Numbered from the stretch's first letter, positions 25,427 to 33,897 are shown. The stretch: DNA of 36,492 nucleotides from Porticoccaceae bacterium (GCA_028822155.1 JAPKEJ010000023.1:1-36492); one strand, 5' to 3'. The notes: a model not told the origin generated them from the sequence alone. Translations and numbers: made by a program.

Positions 25427-27901
25427 ATGCATATAAATTATAGGCCGATAGCGGCAATTAAAGACAGTTTGTTATTGGTGGTTACAGTCTTGGCACTGAC
25501 GTCTTATTCCTCTTTAGTCATGAGCCATGCAGACCATGACAAGGCTCGATTTGTCTCTCCCACTGGTATTGATAATGGCAAGTGCGATGACGCTGCACAG
25601 CCGTGCAAAACCGTTAACTATGCCGGATTACAGTCTAACAAGGGTGATACGATCCGGATGGCTGCGGGTAACTATAAGGTCGAAGATGTCGATACGCTGT
25701 TTTATCTTCTCAGTGATCTAGTTCCTGTAAAAGGCTTGTACAGTGAAGCATCTGCTTTCGCTACAGCGGATCCCAATAACATTACACGCCTAACCGGGGT
25801 GCCACTCGAATTCGCCGACAAATTAGCCAGCAAAGGCTTTACCGTCATTGTTGACGCGAAAGGCTTGGATATCGAAAAAACTCAAGACATTCGCGAAAAA
25901 ATGCAGGTTTATGAGCGATTAAAAGAGGCCAAGGCAGCAACCAACTGTGAAAATGGTTTTGCTGGAGATCACGCCTGTGAAAACATGGACTTGTTGTCAC
26001 ATGTTCCGCTGTCGAGTTTTTCAACTAATCCTAGTGCTGCCAACGATGTTTGGGGCTTTTATGATGTAAATGATGGCCGAGAATACGCGATCTTGGGCCT
26101 GCGGAATGGCGTTGGCGTCGTTGAGGTAACTAACCCAGAGTCGCCCCGTATGGTGGGAAGTGTTTCGAGCCAGTCAACCTCTTGGCGTGATATCAAAGTT
26201 TATCAACACTTTAACGTTCAAAGCGCACGATGGGAGAGTTACGCCTATGTGACTGCCGATAGCGCGTCTGTTGGGACCATGATCATAGACCTACGCTCCC
26301 TGCCTGAGGCAATTTCTGTTGCCGGTTCAGATTCAAGTGATATCAGTGCGCATAATGTTTATTTAAGTAATGTTGATTACTCGCTAGGGGTAGCGCTAAA
26401 TGGGGTTGACCCTTACCTACATATTGCAGGTTCAAACCGAAAGGGAGGCTCATTTAATACCTATAACTTAGATAACCCTCAGTCACCGGTCTCGATCTAT
26501 CAAAATAGCTCCTCTTCGCGTTCTAACTATACTCATGATGTCAGCTCTATGGTGTTGACGGATGATCGTAAGGATACTCAATGCGTTTCGGGTGGACCTC
26601 ACTGTGAGGTTTTCTTTGATTTCAATGAAGACAACTTCCAGATCTGGGATAAAACGCAAAACAGCTCTCCTACGCGATTAAGTACTACCTCTTATCAAAA
26701 TGTCTCTTACGTCCATTCAGGCTGGTACACAGAGGATAAGCAGGTTGTGCTTGTCCATGACGAATTAGATGAGATGGATTATGGGCTTAACACCACAGTT
26801 CGGTTATTTGAAATGTCAGACCTAAGAGCGCCTTCTCTTTTATCAACTTGGACTGGACCTACTGGGGCGATTGACCACAATGGCTTTGTGCGCGGCAATC
26901 GCTACTACATGTCCAATTACACCCGAGGGATGACTGTTCTGGATATTTCGGACACGTCCGTTCCAAAGGAAATAGGATTTTTTGATACTTTCCCGATGTC
27001 TGACAATACGTCGTTTAATGGTGCTTGGGGGGTATATCCTTACTTGCCCAGTGGTATTGTTTTGATTAGTGATATTAGCAGTGGGCTCTACATTGTTCGT
27101 GATAATACGCTTCAGACAGCCGAGGGTAATGTTAGTTTTGATGCCCAAAGTTATTTGGTTGAAGAGGGTGGTAGCGCAACAGTTGAGGTTGCACGCAACA
27201 ATGGCTCCGAGGGGGCTGTTAGTGTTAAGTGGGAGATTTTAGTGGGGGCCACAGATAGCGATGATCTGGCACTTGATTCGGGGACGCTCTCTTGGGGCGA
27301 TGGTGAAAGCCAGGTGCAGTCCATCAGTATTCCCGTTAAATCTGATAGTAATGGCGAGCCAAAAGAGAGCTTTTTCATTCGATTACATGATCCAGTTGGT
27401 TCACTATCGCTGACATCGCCAAGCATTGCTATTATCTCGATAGAAGTCAGCGAAGGCGTTGTTCAACCTGGGGAGAATGAAGCTCCTGTTGTTGATGCGG
27501 GTGCCGATATGACTGTGAACACTAGCAGCGCAGTTAACTTACAAGGGTCGGCCACTGATGCAGATAGCTCTGTGCTGACCTATGCTTGGGAGCAGTTAAC
27601 GGGGACAACAGTCTCGATCGGTCAGTCTAACGAAGCAACAGCGCAGTTCACTGCACCTGGCTCGGCAGACGAACTCAGCTTTAGGTTAACAGTGACTGAC
27701 GATCAGGGTGGCGTTGGCACCGATACTGTGGCGATTAGTGTTGTCGTTGCGCCTCCGCAACCGCCCGTTGTTGTACCCAAAAGTGGTGGAGGCGGTTGTA
27801 CTATAGCCACTGACCGTTCACGTGACTCGTCGTTAGTGATCTTGATGCTAGCAATAGGCTTGCTGATGGCACGTCGGCGTTATTGGGTCCGCCAGAAATA
27901 A
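25427..27901 (+). CDS. Choice-of-anchor B family secreted protein with Calx-beta/PKD-like domains and C-terminal sorting signal
   Basis: An 824-residue surface or exported protein. An N-terminal signal peptide (about 12-33) precedes a beta-helix-start-like segment, FVSPTGIDNGKCDDAAQPCKTVNYA. The central LVIVD-type propeller (about 185-560) shows choice-of-anchor B features: WGFYD, EYAILGLRNGVGVVEVTNPE, SWRDIKVY, AHNVYL, YTHDVSSMVL, DHNGFVRGNRYYMSNYTRGMTVLDISD. A Calx-beta-like domain (about 570-680) and a PKD-like domain (about 690-775) follow. The end is GGGGCTIATDRSRDSS (Cys791), one hydrophobic helix and an RRR cluster, a CTERM-type sorting tag. I chose ATG 25427 over TTG 25403 because it has a GAGA-type ribosome site and gives a normal signal peptide. 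Function and ligand are unknown. Confidence 0.88.
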   Translation: MHINYRPIAAIKDSLLLVVTVLALTSYSSLVMSHADHDKARFVSPTGIDNGKCDDAAQPCKTVNYAGLQSNKGDTIRMAAGNYKVEDVDTLFYLLSDLVPVKGLYSEASAFATADPNNITRLTGVPLEFADKLASKGFTVIVDAKGLDIEKTQDIREKMQVYERLKEAKAATNCENGFAGDHACENMDLLSHVPLSSFSTNPSAANDVWGFYDVNDGREYAILGLRNGVGVVEVTNPESPRMVGSVSSQSTSWRDIKVYQHFNVQSARWESYAYVTADSASVGTMIIDLRSLPEAISVAGSDSSDISAHNVYLSNVDYSLGVALNGVDPYLHIAGSNRKGGSFNTYNLDNPQSPVSIYQNSSSSRSNYTHDVSSMVLTDDRKDTQCVSGGPHCEVFFDFNEDNFQIWDKTQNSSPTRLSTTSYQNVSYVHSGWYTEDKQVVLVHDELDEMDYGLNTTVRLFEMSDLRAPSLLSTWTGPTGAIDHNGFVRGNRYYMSNYTRGMTVLDISDTSVPKEIGFFDTFPMSDNTSFNGAWGVYPYLPSGIVLISDISSGLYIVRDNTLQTAEGNVSFDAQSYLVEEGGSATVEVARNNGSEGAVSVKWEILVGATDSDDLALDSGTLSWGDGESQVQSISIPVKSDSNGEPKESFFIRLHDPVGSLSLTSPSIAIISIEVSEGVVQPGENEAPVVDAGADMTVNTSSAVNLQGSATDADSSVLTYAWEQLTGTTVSIGQSNEATAQFTAPGSADELSFRLTVTDDQGGVGTDTVAISVVVAPPQPPVVVPKSGGGGCTIATDRSRDSSLVILMLAIGLLMARRRYWVRQK

Positions 27902-27918
27902 GACAGATTTGACGGTAA

Positions 27919-28407
27919 TTATTGTCCACCCCTTATCTGTGGGGTGGGTAGTGGTGCATCTCTTTTTATAAGCTGATTAAGTATTATGGTTGATTCGATA
28001 CCTTCGGCCATGGGCACATTAGCTAGCTTTTCTTTTAGAAACAGCTCGAAAGATTGTAATGTTGCGGTGCTTACGCGCAACATATAATCATGGGCCCCTG
28101 CAAGCACACAGCACTCAGTAACTTCGGGCAAGTCAGCAACGGCTGACTCAAAGTCTGATGCATTTTCTGAGGTATTTTTGTTCACTTTTACAAATACAAA
28201 TGCCGAGACGCTGGCGCCTATCAACTGATGATTTAACTGCACGCTATAACGCTCAATGAGGCCGCTTTTCTCGAGTCTGCGCAGTCGTCTTAGGCAGGGG
28301 GTTTGAGATAAGTTTACCTTGGCGGATAGTTCTGCGTTGCTGATGCGAGAATTATGCTGCAATGCGGTCAATATACTAATATCAGTACTATCTAATTTAT
28401 TATTCAT
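27919..28407 (-). CDS. Lrp/AsnC-family transcriptional regulator (KynR-like by context)
   Basis: A 162-residue feast/famine regulator. The N-terminal helix-turn-helix (about 5-60) reads LDSTDISILTALQHNSRISNAELSAKVNLSQTPCLRRLRRLEKSGLI, and the C-terminal RAM ligand-binding domain covers about 67-150. It is divergent from the dioxygenase-like/kynureninase-like operon across 143 bp. In Pseudomonas aeruginosa the Lrp-type KynR is likewise divergent from kynurenine-pathway genes and responds to kynurenine. By analogy I infer local control by tryptophan or a breakdown product. Family membership is seen directly, and the ligand is inference. Confidence 0.9.
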   Translation of the reverse strand: MNNKLDSTDISILTALQHNSRISNAELSAKVNLSQTPCLRRLRRLEKSGLIERYSVQLNHQLIGASVSAFVFVKVNKNTSENASDFESAVADLPEVTECCVLAGAHDYMLRVSTATLQSFELFLKEKLANVPMAEGIESTIILNQLIKRDAPLPTPQIRGGQ

Positions 28408-28442
28408 TATTAGTTCAATCTGCTAAAAAATTATAGTTAACG

Positions 28443-28481
28443 ATCAATATAGCACGCTATTGATGAAAAATGATCATTTTT
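28443..28481. promoter_or_regulatory. Two inverted repeats in the lrp/dioxygenase divergent spacer (candidate operators)
   Basis: ATCAATA (28443-28449) and TATTGAT (28458-28464) form an inverted repeat with 8-bp spacer. Adjacent is the perfect 16-bp palindrome AAAAATGATCATTTTT (28466-28481). The two centres are 20 bp apart, about two helical turns, as expected for side-by-side Lrp dimers. They lie just upstream of the -10 of the plus-strand operon and 36-74 bp from the regulator's ATG. Confidence 0.6.
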
Positions 28482-28504
28482 TTGCCCGATAATGCCAGTA
28501 TAAT
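28476..28504 (+). promoter_or_regulatory. Promoter of the dioxygenase-like/kynureninase-like operon
   Basis: A perfect -10 TATAAT is at 28499-28504. At 17-bp spacing the -35 position (28476-28481) is ATTTTT, a poor match that overlaps the 16-bp palindrome. A weak -35 covered by a regulator site suggests activation (or repression) by the divergent Lrp-type protein. The predicted start, near 28511, leaves a leader of about 40 nt. Confidence 0.5.
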
Positions 28505-28550
28505 TTTGATAAAATTTACCCTTATCAGAAAGACCAACGGTTGCTAAAAA

Positions 28551-29720
28551 ATGACTCACAAAGCCTGCGCACTGGATCAATGGATTCGCAGTGATTTTAG
28601 ACAGATGAATACAGAGTTGGAAGAGCTGTATTTCGAAAATCGTGATTCACCTGAGCCTATGGGTGACAGTATCAAAACGATATTGGTTGATGAGGGTAGA
28701 GCACTCATTACAGACCTTCTTGATGAGGGTAATACTGATGAGGGGTTTGATAGTGGATTTGAAGTTCTTGGTGACGTCGGCTTCTATATGGCCGCTTGTC
28801 GTCGTCATGATATTACCGAGCCATCAAGAGAGACAAAATCACCCTTACAAGAGGCCTCGGCCCTTGCAATGCAATTGGGTGCTTCATTGGGCGTTATTCC
28901 ACGTTTCGCTTCTTGTCATTTAGAAACGCACAATCGAGCTGTCAATGGGGAATACAAAACGTTCACTTCCCTCACCGATGAAAAGATATTTATCGACTTT
29001 AATACGCGCGGCGTGTTTTCGTTTATTCGTGCGTCCGAGGCCTTGCGGAATTGTTTGCCACTGGGAGTTTCACACCCAATAACCTATGACCTGTTGTCGA
29101 CTGCTAAGGTGGCTCTTGACGAGGTTCATGAGTCTAATGCGAGTTTATTTGACCAGCTAGATATTAATCGCTTTTTCTATTGTGTCAGGCCCTACTACAG
29201 ACCGCATCGCGTTGGATTACATGAGTATAGGGGTGCTAATGCGGGCGATTTTGCTGGTATTAATGTCATTGATTTACTACTGGGCGTCTGCAAAGCCGAT
29301 GACCCTTATTATTCACAACTGCTGGTTGATAAGTTCTTGTTCATGCGCCCAGAAGACCAACTAGTGCTTCGTGACTGCATGCGGCGCAAAAGTTTGCTCG
29401 ATAGTTTTCTAGAATGCCTACCTGAACATAAAAATGACCCTTGGTTTCAAACTAACCTAAGCATGTTTTTAGAAGTATGCGCGGCTCATGGAAGGGTGGC
29501 TGTTCAGCACCATGAACGACTGGTACACAAATTTATAGAACGTCCTGCAGAGGTAGGAGCACATTCTGACCAACCTGATTTAACTGCTAGCGGGCCGCCA
29601 TTGCCTGTGCTTCTAAAGGGCCTTAGAAAGCTCTGCGACATGCGTTGCGCGGCACCAGCCACCGAGGGGTTTGATACCCGTTATAGAGATATTCAGAACC
29701 TTAAGGACTGTCTAGCATGA
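28551..29720 (+). CDS. PrnB/indoleamine 2,3-dioxygenase-superfamily heme protein
   Basis: A 389-residue helical protein that I align by eye to PrnB (monodechloroaminopyrrolnitrin synthase, DUF1864 family), a heme enzyme of the IDO/TDO superfamily acting on tryptophan derivatives. Matches include LGDVGFYMAACRRHDI (about 73-88), the CVRPYYRPHRVGLHEYRGAN segment followed by AGDFAGINVIDLLLG (211-245), and a C-terminal GPPLPVLLKGLRKLCDMRCAA block. The proximal heme His of PrnB corresponds best to His320 or 321 in VAVQHHERLVHKF. It overlaps the kynureninase-like gene by ATGA and is divergent from an Lrp regulator. I infer oxidative cleavage of tryptophan or a related indole. Pyrrolnitrin synthesis is unlikely, as no PrnA, PrnC or PrnD is nearby. 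Confidence 0.82.
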   Translation: MTHKACALDQWIRSDFRQMNTELEELYFENRDSPEPMGDSIKTILVDEGRALITDLLDEGNTDEGFDSGFEVLGDVGFYMAACRRHDITEPSRETKSPLQEASALAMQLGASLGVIPRFASCHLETHNRAVNGEYKTFTSLTDEKIFIDFNTRGVFSFIRASEALRNCLPLGVSHPITYDLLSTAKVALDEVHESNASLFDQLDINRFFYCVRPYYRPHRVGLHEYRGANAGDFAGINVIDLLLGVCKADDPYYSQLLVDKFLFMRPEDQLVLRDCMRRKSLLDSFLECLPEHKNDPWFQTNLSMFLEVCAAHGRVAVQHHERLVHKFIERPAEVGAHSDQPDLTASGPPLPVLLKGLRKLCDMRCAAPATEGFDTRYRDIQNLKDCLA

Positions 29721-30829
29721 TGGAAGATAAGTTTGTTGAACAGCAAGGTACCTACTTGCTCAGCCATTCTATCGGGCTGCCGCTGAAGACAGCGAAATCA
29801 ATAGCGGACGAAGGTTTTTGGCAACCTTGGGTTAGAGGCGATGAAACCATATGGAACCATTGGTTAGCCGAGATTGAACGATTTCGTGGGCAGCTTGGCG
29901 CACTACTTAATAGCGATGCAAGGCTCTTTTGTCCGCAAACGACTATATCGAGCGCGGTGAATAAAATTATATTCTCGCTGTCGCCGTCAAAGCACAAAAA
30001 TGTCATTCTAATGAGTGAAGAGGACTTTCCTTCTGTAGCTTATGCGTTGCAGCAATCCCAGAGTTTGGGTTACCAAATGCGTTATATTCCTTCAGGCCTC
30101 AACCTGAATGATTTGGACGTGTGGGAACAGTACCTACTTGATGATGTCGCCCTAGTGCTGGTCACTCAGGTGCAATCTAACAACGGAGTCCAGTTACCGA
30201 TCGTGGCCATTACTGCAATGGCTGCTCAACGATCAATTCGCTCCCTAGTCGATGTTGCTCAGGCTATCGGAATTATTCCTATCGACATTCAACAGTGGTC
30301 TGCAGACTTCGTCGTTGGGTCTTGCGTTAAGTGGCTTAGTGGTGGCCCAGGGGCCGCTTTTTTGTGGGTTAACCCAGACACAATTGAACACTGCAAGCCA
30401 CAAAATGTCGGCTGGTTTTCCCATGAAGACCCCTTTGAATTCGATATTCATAATTTTCGCTATGCCAAAGATGCTCTTCGGTTTTGGGGTGGAACACCGT
30501 CCGTATATCCGTTCTTAGTGGCAACCGCCAGTTTAGAGTTTGTTAGTAAGGTTGGCGTTCAGCAGGTTCGCCAACATAACTTAAACATGTGTGATCGTAT
30601 TATTGAAGTTCTTAGTGACGATGAGTTAGTTTCACCATTGGATGCCAGCTGCCGCAGCGGCACGCTTATCATCCATTTTGGTAAAAAACATGATCAGATT
30701 ATCCAAATATTGCAAGGTAAGGGCGTTTGTTTTGATAGCCGGTCCAAGGGCATCCGAATGTCACCACACATTTATAACTCTGAGGCGCAGATTGACGCTT
30801 TGACAGGACTTATCGATAACAGCCGCTAA
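29717..30829 (+). CDS. Kynureninase-like PLP-dependent enzyme (aminotransferase class V fold)
   Basis: A 370-residue fold-type I PLP enzyme. Kynureninase features are visible: the PLP Lys205 in VVGSCVKWLSGGPGAAFLWV, the pyridine-N aspartate in SLVDVAQAIGIIPIDI (Asp179), GWFSHEDPFEFD (232-243) and RFWGGTPSV (255-263). Kynureninase hydrolyses kynurenine to anthranilate and alanine, and this protein is shorter and more diverged than typical KynU (about 410-420). It might therefore use a modified substrate or do a cysteine-desulfurase-like reaction. Its ATG overlaps the upstream stop (29717-29720); a second ATG at 29720 is also possible. uvrC follows 69 bp downstream, where uvrY/gacA stands in relatives. 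Confidence 0.84.
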   Translation: MMEDKFVEQQGTYLLSHSIGLPLKTAKSIADEGFWQPWVRGDETIWNHWLAEIERFRGQLGALLNSDARLFCPQTTISSAVNKIIFSLSPSKHKNVILMSEEDFPSVAYALQQSQSLGYQMRYIPSGLNLNDLDVWEQYLLDDVALVLVTQVQSNNGVQLPIVAITAMAAQRSIRSLVDVAQAIGIIPIDIQQWSADFVVGSCVKWLSGGPGAAFLWVNPDTIEHCKPQNVGWFSHEDPFEFDIHNFRYAKDALRFWGGTPSVYPFLVATASLEFVSKVGVQQVRQHNLNMCDRIIEVLSDDELVSPLDASCRSGTLIIHFGKKHDQIIQILQGKGVCFDSRSKGIRMSPHIYNSEAQIDALTGLIDNSR

Positions 30830-30898
30830 GATCATTTTAGGGCTCTAGTGCCCTCATCAAGTGATCCTTTTAGCGCTAAAAACCGTTACACTTCCATC

Positions 30899-32722
30899 AT
30901 GGCTTTCGATCATCAATCATTTTTAAAATCGCTTACCCAACGCCCAGGTATCTATCAGATGCTTGATGGTGAGGGGCAGGTTTTGTATGTAGGCAAAGCA
31001 AAAAATCTAAAGAACCGAGTCACCAGCTATTTCCGAAAGACGGGATTAACAGCTAAGACCGCGGCCTTGGTCAAACGTATTGTTCAAATCGACGTGACGG
31101 TCACCGAAACAGAAACTGAAGCACTGATCTTAGAACACAACCTAATAAAACAATATCGACCGCCATTCAACATATTGATGCGAGACGATAAAAGCTATCC
31201 CTACATTTTTATCTCTGACCGTGACCAATGGCCTAGGCTATCCTTTCACCGCGGCCCTAAAAAGGCTAAGGGAACTTACTTTGGGCCGTTTCCCAGTGTT
31301 CATGCGGTGCGAGAGAGTATGAGCTTTTTACAAAAGGTATTTCGCGTAAGGCAGTGCGAGGATGTGTTTTTTAAAAATCGATCTAGACCCTGTTTGCAGT
31401 ATCAAATAAAACGCTGTTCAGCACCCTGTGTTGGTTTTGTTAAACCAGATGATTATGCAGAGGATGTAAATTTAACGCGACTGTATCTTGATGGTAAGGC
31501 CGAAAAAATACTGCAGCAGTTAGAGCGGGACATGGACAAGTCGTCGATTGAATTGGAATTTGAAAAAGCAGGTGAATATAGAGATCAGATATCAGCGCTA
31601 CGCCAGGTTCAGGCACAACAAATGATTGAAAAGGGCCGTGGCACTATTGATGTTGTGGCAGGCGCTGTAACCAATGGCCAAGCCTGCGTTCATATGCTCT
31701 ATGTGCGTCAAGGTCGCATATTAGGCAGTCGTAGTTATTACCCCAAGGCGCCGTTGGCGGAGAAGGTTAGTGAGCTACTGGATGAGTTTTTACCGCACCT
31801 TTATCTAGATGGCGCTGGCCGACCTGATTTACCCAAGGAAATTTTAGTCAATGCATCACTAGAGGGTGCCGAGGTTCTGACCGACGCGTTAAAAGAAAGA
31901 ATTGGGCGAAATATAGAAATTCGTGATTCGGTCAGAGGGTTTCGCGCCAAGTGGATCGAGCTTGCCCAACGCACCGCAGAACAGAACTTGGCGGGTAAGT
32001 TAGCCTCAAAGCAGACCCTGCAGCAGCGATTTGAATCCCTTAGAGAAACTATTGGCCTTGATGAGGTGCCAGAGCGACTTGAATGTTTTGACATTAGTCA
32101 CAGTAGCGGCGAAGCCGTTGTAGCGTCCTGTGTGGTGTTCGATAGCAATGGGGCCCTAAAGAGTGATTATCGACGGTTTAACATCGAAAATATCACTGGA
32201 GGTGATGACTATGCCGCCATGGAACAGGCGATTAGGCGGCGTTACACGCGGCTTATGAAAGGCGAGGGTAAGTTACCTGACATTCTTCTCATTGATGGGG
32301 GTAAAGGGCAGATTGGCGTCGCCAAGTCGGTGCTGGCAGACCTTGGCGTGGTTGGCGTAGTGGTGCTGGGCGTTGCTAAGGGAACAACCCGCAAGCCTGG
32401 TATGGAAACACTTATCTTGGCAGATCAAGATAATAAGGTGATAGCGCGGCCTCAGCAAGCGGCTCTCCATTTAATCCAACAAATTCGTGATGAAGCTCAC
32501 CGCTTTGCTATTACTGGACACAAACAGAGGCGCGACAAAAAGCGTCGTACGTCTGCCTTAGAAGGCATCCCCGGTGTTGGGCCAACACGACGTCGAGACT
32601 TATTAAAGCACTTTGGCGGTATCATTGAAGTGAAAAAGGCCAGCGTGGCCGACCTTATGAAAGTTGAGAATATAAACAAAAAGGTTGCTGAAGCAATCTA
32701 CGGCGCACTGTACAATGATTAA
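30899..32722 (+). CDS. uvrC: UvrABC system protein C (excinuclease)
   Basis: Makes both incisions around bulky DNA lesions in nucleotide excision repair, together with UvrB. From ATG 30899 it has 607 residues (E. coli 610). The GIY-YIG nuclease is at the N-terminus (GIY 17-19, YVG 30-32). Then come the Cys-rich QYQIKRCSAPCVGFV region, the UVR motif (DFEKA-type ELEFEKAGEYRDQI), the RNase H-like C-terminal nuclease (ECFDISHSSGEAVVASCVVF, LLIDGGKGQIG) and tandem HhH (GIPGVGPTRRRDLLKHFGG). A GTG at 30848 with AGGG upstream would add 17 residues and is a real alternative start. Confidence 0.97.
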   Translation: MAFDHQSFLKSLTQRPGIYQMLDGEGQVLYVGKAKNLKNRVTSYFRKTGLTAKTAALVKRIVQIDVTVTETETEALILEHNLIKQYRPPFNILMRDDKSYPYIFISDRDQWPRLSFHRGPKKAKGTYFGPFPSVHAVRESMSFLQKVFRVRQCEDVFFKNRSRPCLQYQIKRCSAPCVGFVKPDDYAEDVNLTRLYLDGKAEKILQQLERDMDKSSIELEFEKAGEYRDQISALRQVQAQQMIEKGRGTIDVVAGAVTNGQACVHMLYVRQGRILGSRSYYPKAPLAEKVSELLDEFLPHLYLDGAGRPDLPKEILVNASLEGAEVLTDALKERIGRNIEIRDSVRGFRAKWIELAQRTAEQNLAGKLASKQTLQQRFESLRETIGLDEVPERLECFDISHSSGEAVVASCVVFDSNGALKSDYRRFNIENITGGDDYAAMEQAIRRRYTRLMKGEGKLPDILLIDGGKGQIGVAKSVLADLGVVGVVVLGVAKGTTRKPGMETLILADQDNKVIARPQQAALHLIQQIRDEAHRFAITGHKQRRDKKRRTSALEGIPGVGPTRRRDLLKHFGGIIEVKKASVADLMKVENINKKVAEAIYGALYND

Positions 32723-32774
32723 AAGTAAACGCTTTTGCACTCCTTTTTACATACAGGTATCGGAATAATATTTT

Positions 32775-33335
32775 ATGTGGAATCTGCCTAATACACTGAC
32801 GTTAATGCGTATCGCGATGATTCCAGTATTTATCGTTGTTTATTATCTCCCATGGGAGTGGCATCACTTTGCCTCAGCGGCCATCTTTGGGCTGGCGGCC
32901 TTGACCGATTGGATTGATGGTTATTACGCTAGAAAGCTAGATATGGTGACGCCATTTGGTGCCTTCCTAGACCCTGTCGCTGACAAGTTAATCGTTGTGG
33001 CGGCTCTGGTTCTTCTTCTTGAAGTTCATTCAACGCCTTGGTTCGCTCTTCCAGCAATCATAATTATAGGAAGAGAAATAGTAATCTCTGCCTTGAGAGA
33101 GTGGATGTCTGAATTGGGTTCCGGTCAAAGTGTTGCAGTCTCAACGCTTGGAAAAGTTAAAACGTGGGTTCAGATGGTTGCCATAGCCATTTTATTGCTC
33201 GCCAAGCCCGAACAACAAGCATTAACAATGATCGGATTTAGTGCAATTTATGCAGCGGCTGGACTGACATTATGGTCAATGGTTTACTATCTCAAGAAAG
33301 CATGGCCACAATTGAGCGCCAGCGACGATAATTAG
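32775..33335 (+). CDS. pgsA: CDP-diacylglycerol--glycerol-3-phosphate 3-phosphatidyltransferase
   Basis: Inner-membrane enzyme that makes phosphatidylglycerol phosphate, the committed step to phosphatidylglycerol and cardiolipin. It has 186 residues and several hydrophobic helices. The CDP-alcohol phosphotransferase motif DGxxARx8GxxxDxxxD is complete: Asp48-Gly49, Ala52-Arg53, Gly62, Asp66 and Asp70. The N-terminal NLPNTLTLMRIAMIPVF is typical of PgsA. uvrC-pgsA followed by tRNA genes is the conserved gammaproteobacterial order. Confidence 0.97.
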   Translation: MWNLPNTLTLMRIAMIPVFIVVYYLPWEWHHFASAAIFGLAALTDWIDGYYARKLDMVTPFGAFLDPVADKLIVVAALVLLLEVHSTPWFALPAIIIIGREIVISALREWMSELGSGQSVAVSTLGKVKTWVQMVAIAILLLAKPEQQALTMIGFSAIYAAAGLTLWSMVYYLKKAWPQLSASDDN

Positions 33336-33363
33336 TTGATTTATTGCCCGTATTCCCTAGAAT
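33336..33363 (+). promoter_or_regulatory. Promoter for tRNA-Cys
   Basis: TTGATT (33336-33341) and TAGAAT (33358-33363) are 16 bp apart, starting right after the pgsA stop. The GC-rich discriminator (AGCGGCC) downstream of the -10 is typical of stringently controlled stable-RNA promoters. tRNA-Cys begins 40 bp after the -10. Confidence 0.65.
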
Positions 33364-33403
33364 AGCGGCCTTGTCAAAAGCTGTTGGCGAGAATAAAAAT
33401 TAA

Positions 33404-33478
<75 letters not shown>

Positions 33479-33543
33479 ATTAAGACGTTGTTTGGAACCT
33501 ATAGCTTTTTGGTAGTTCAAGCTAGGTAAATCAGAGATATTCA

Positions 33544-33573
33544 TTCCCAATTCTATTTTTGGTCATGTATAAT
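33544..33573 (+). promoter_or_regulatory. Candidate promoter for tRNA-Leu(UAA)
   Basis: A perfect TATAAT (33568-33573) is followed by a GC-rich discriminator TCGCGTCGC. At 18-bp spacing the -35 is TTCCCA (33544-33549), four of six matches. It lies between tRNA-Cys and tRNA-Leu, so tRNA-Leu may be transcribed separately. Confidence 0.5.
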
Positions 33574-33658
33574 TCGCGTCGCTAAGAGATGGGTCACCAG
33601 CATTCTCTTTGATGATAGTTTAGAAATAAGACATAGTTTTAAAAGCCCCCTTCAGTAT

Positions 33659-33745
33659 GCCCGGGTGGCGAAATTGGTAGACGCAACGGACTTAAAATCC
33701 GTCGGTGGAAACACTGTGCCGGTTCAAGTCCGGCCCCGGGCACCA
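33659..33745 (+). tRNA. tRNA-Leu (anticodon UAA)
   Basis: An 87-nt class II tRNA with acceptor GCCCGGG/CCCGGGC, A73 and encoded CCA. The anticodon stem ACGGA/TCCGT surrounds loop CTTAAAA with anticodon TAA. It has a long variable arm and T arm GCCGG-TTCAAGT-CCGGC. It corresponds to E. coli leuZ in the pgsA-linked tRNA cluster. Confidence 0.97.
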
Positions 33746-33897
33746 TTACAAATCAAAGACCTAACTAAAATTATCCTGCGCTTCGCACTGGCCTTCCAGC
33801 AAAGATGGCAGAGCTGAAGGAGCTTGCCAATATTAGTGAGGGTTATTGAGTGATATTTATATTGAAGTCTAATTTTTAATATTAACCTCATGGTACT

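Noticed and set aside
28551..29720. Pyrrolnitrin biosynthesis gene prnB
   Set aside because: Halogenases (PrnA, PrnC) and the oxygenase PrnD are absent, and the partner is a kynureninase-like enzyme. Only superfamily membership is claimed.
33659..33897. tRNA-Leu as an integration site for a genomic island
   Set aside because: No integrase and no second copy of the tRNA 3' end is seen in the remaining 2.7 kb.
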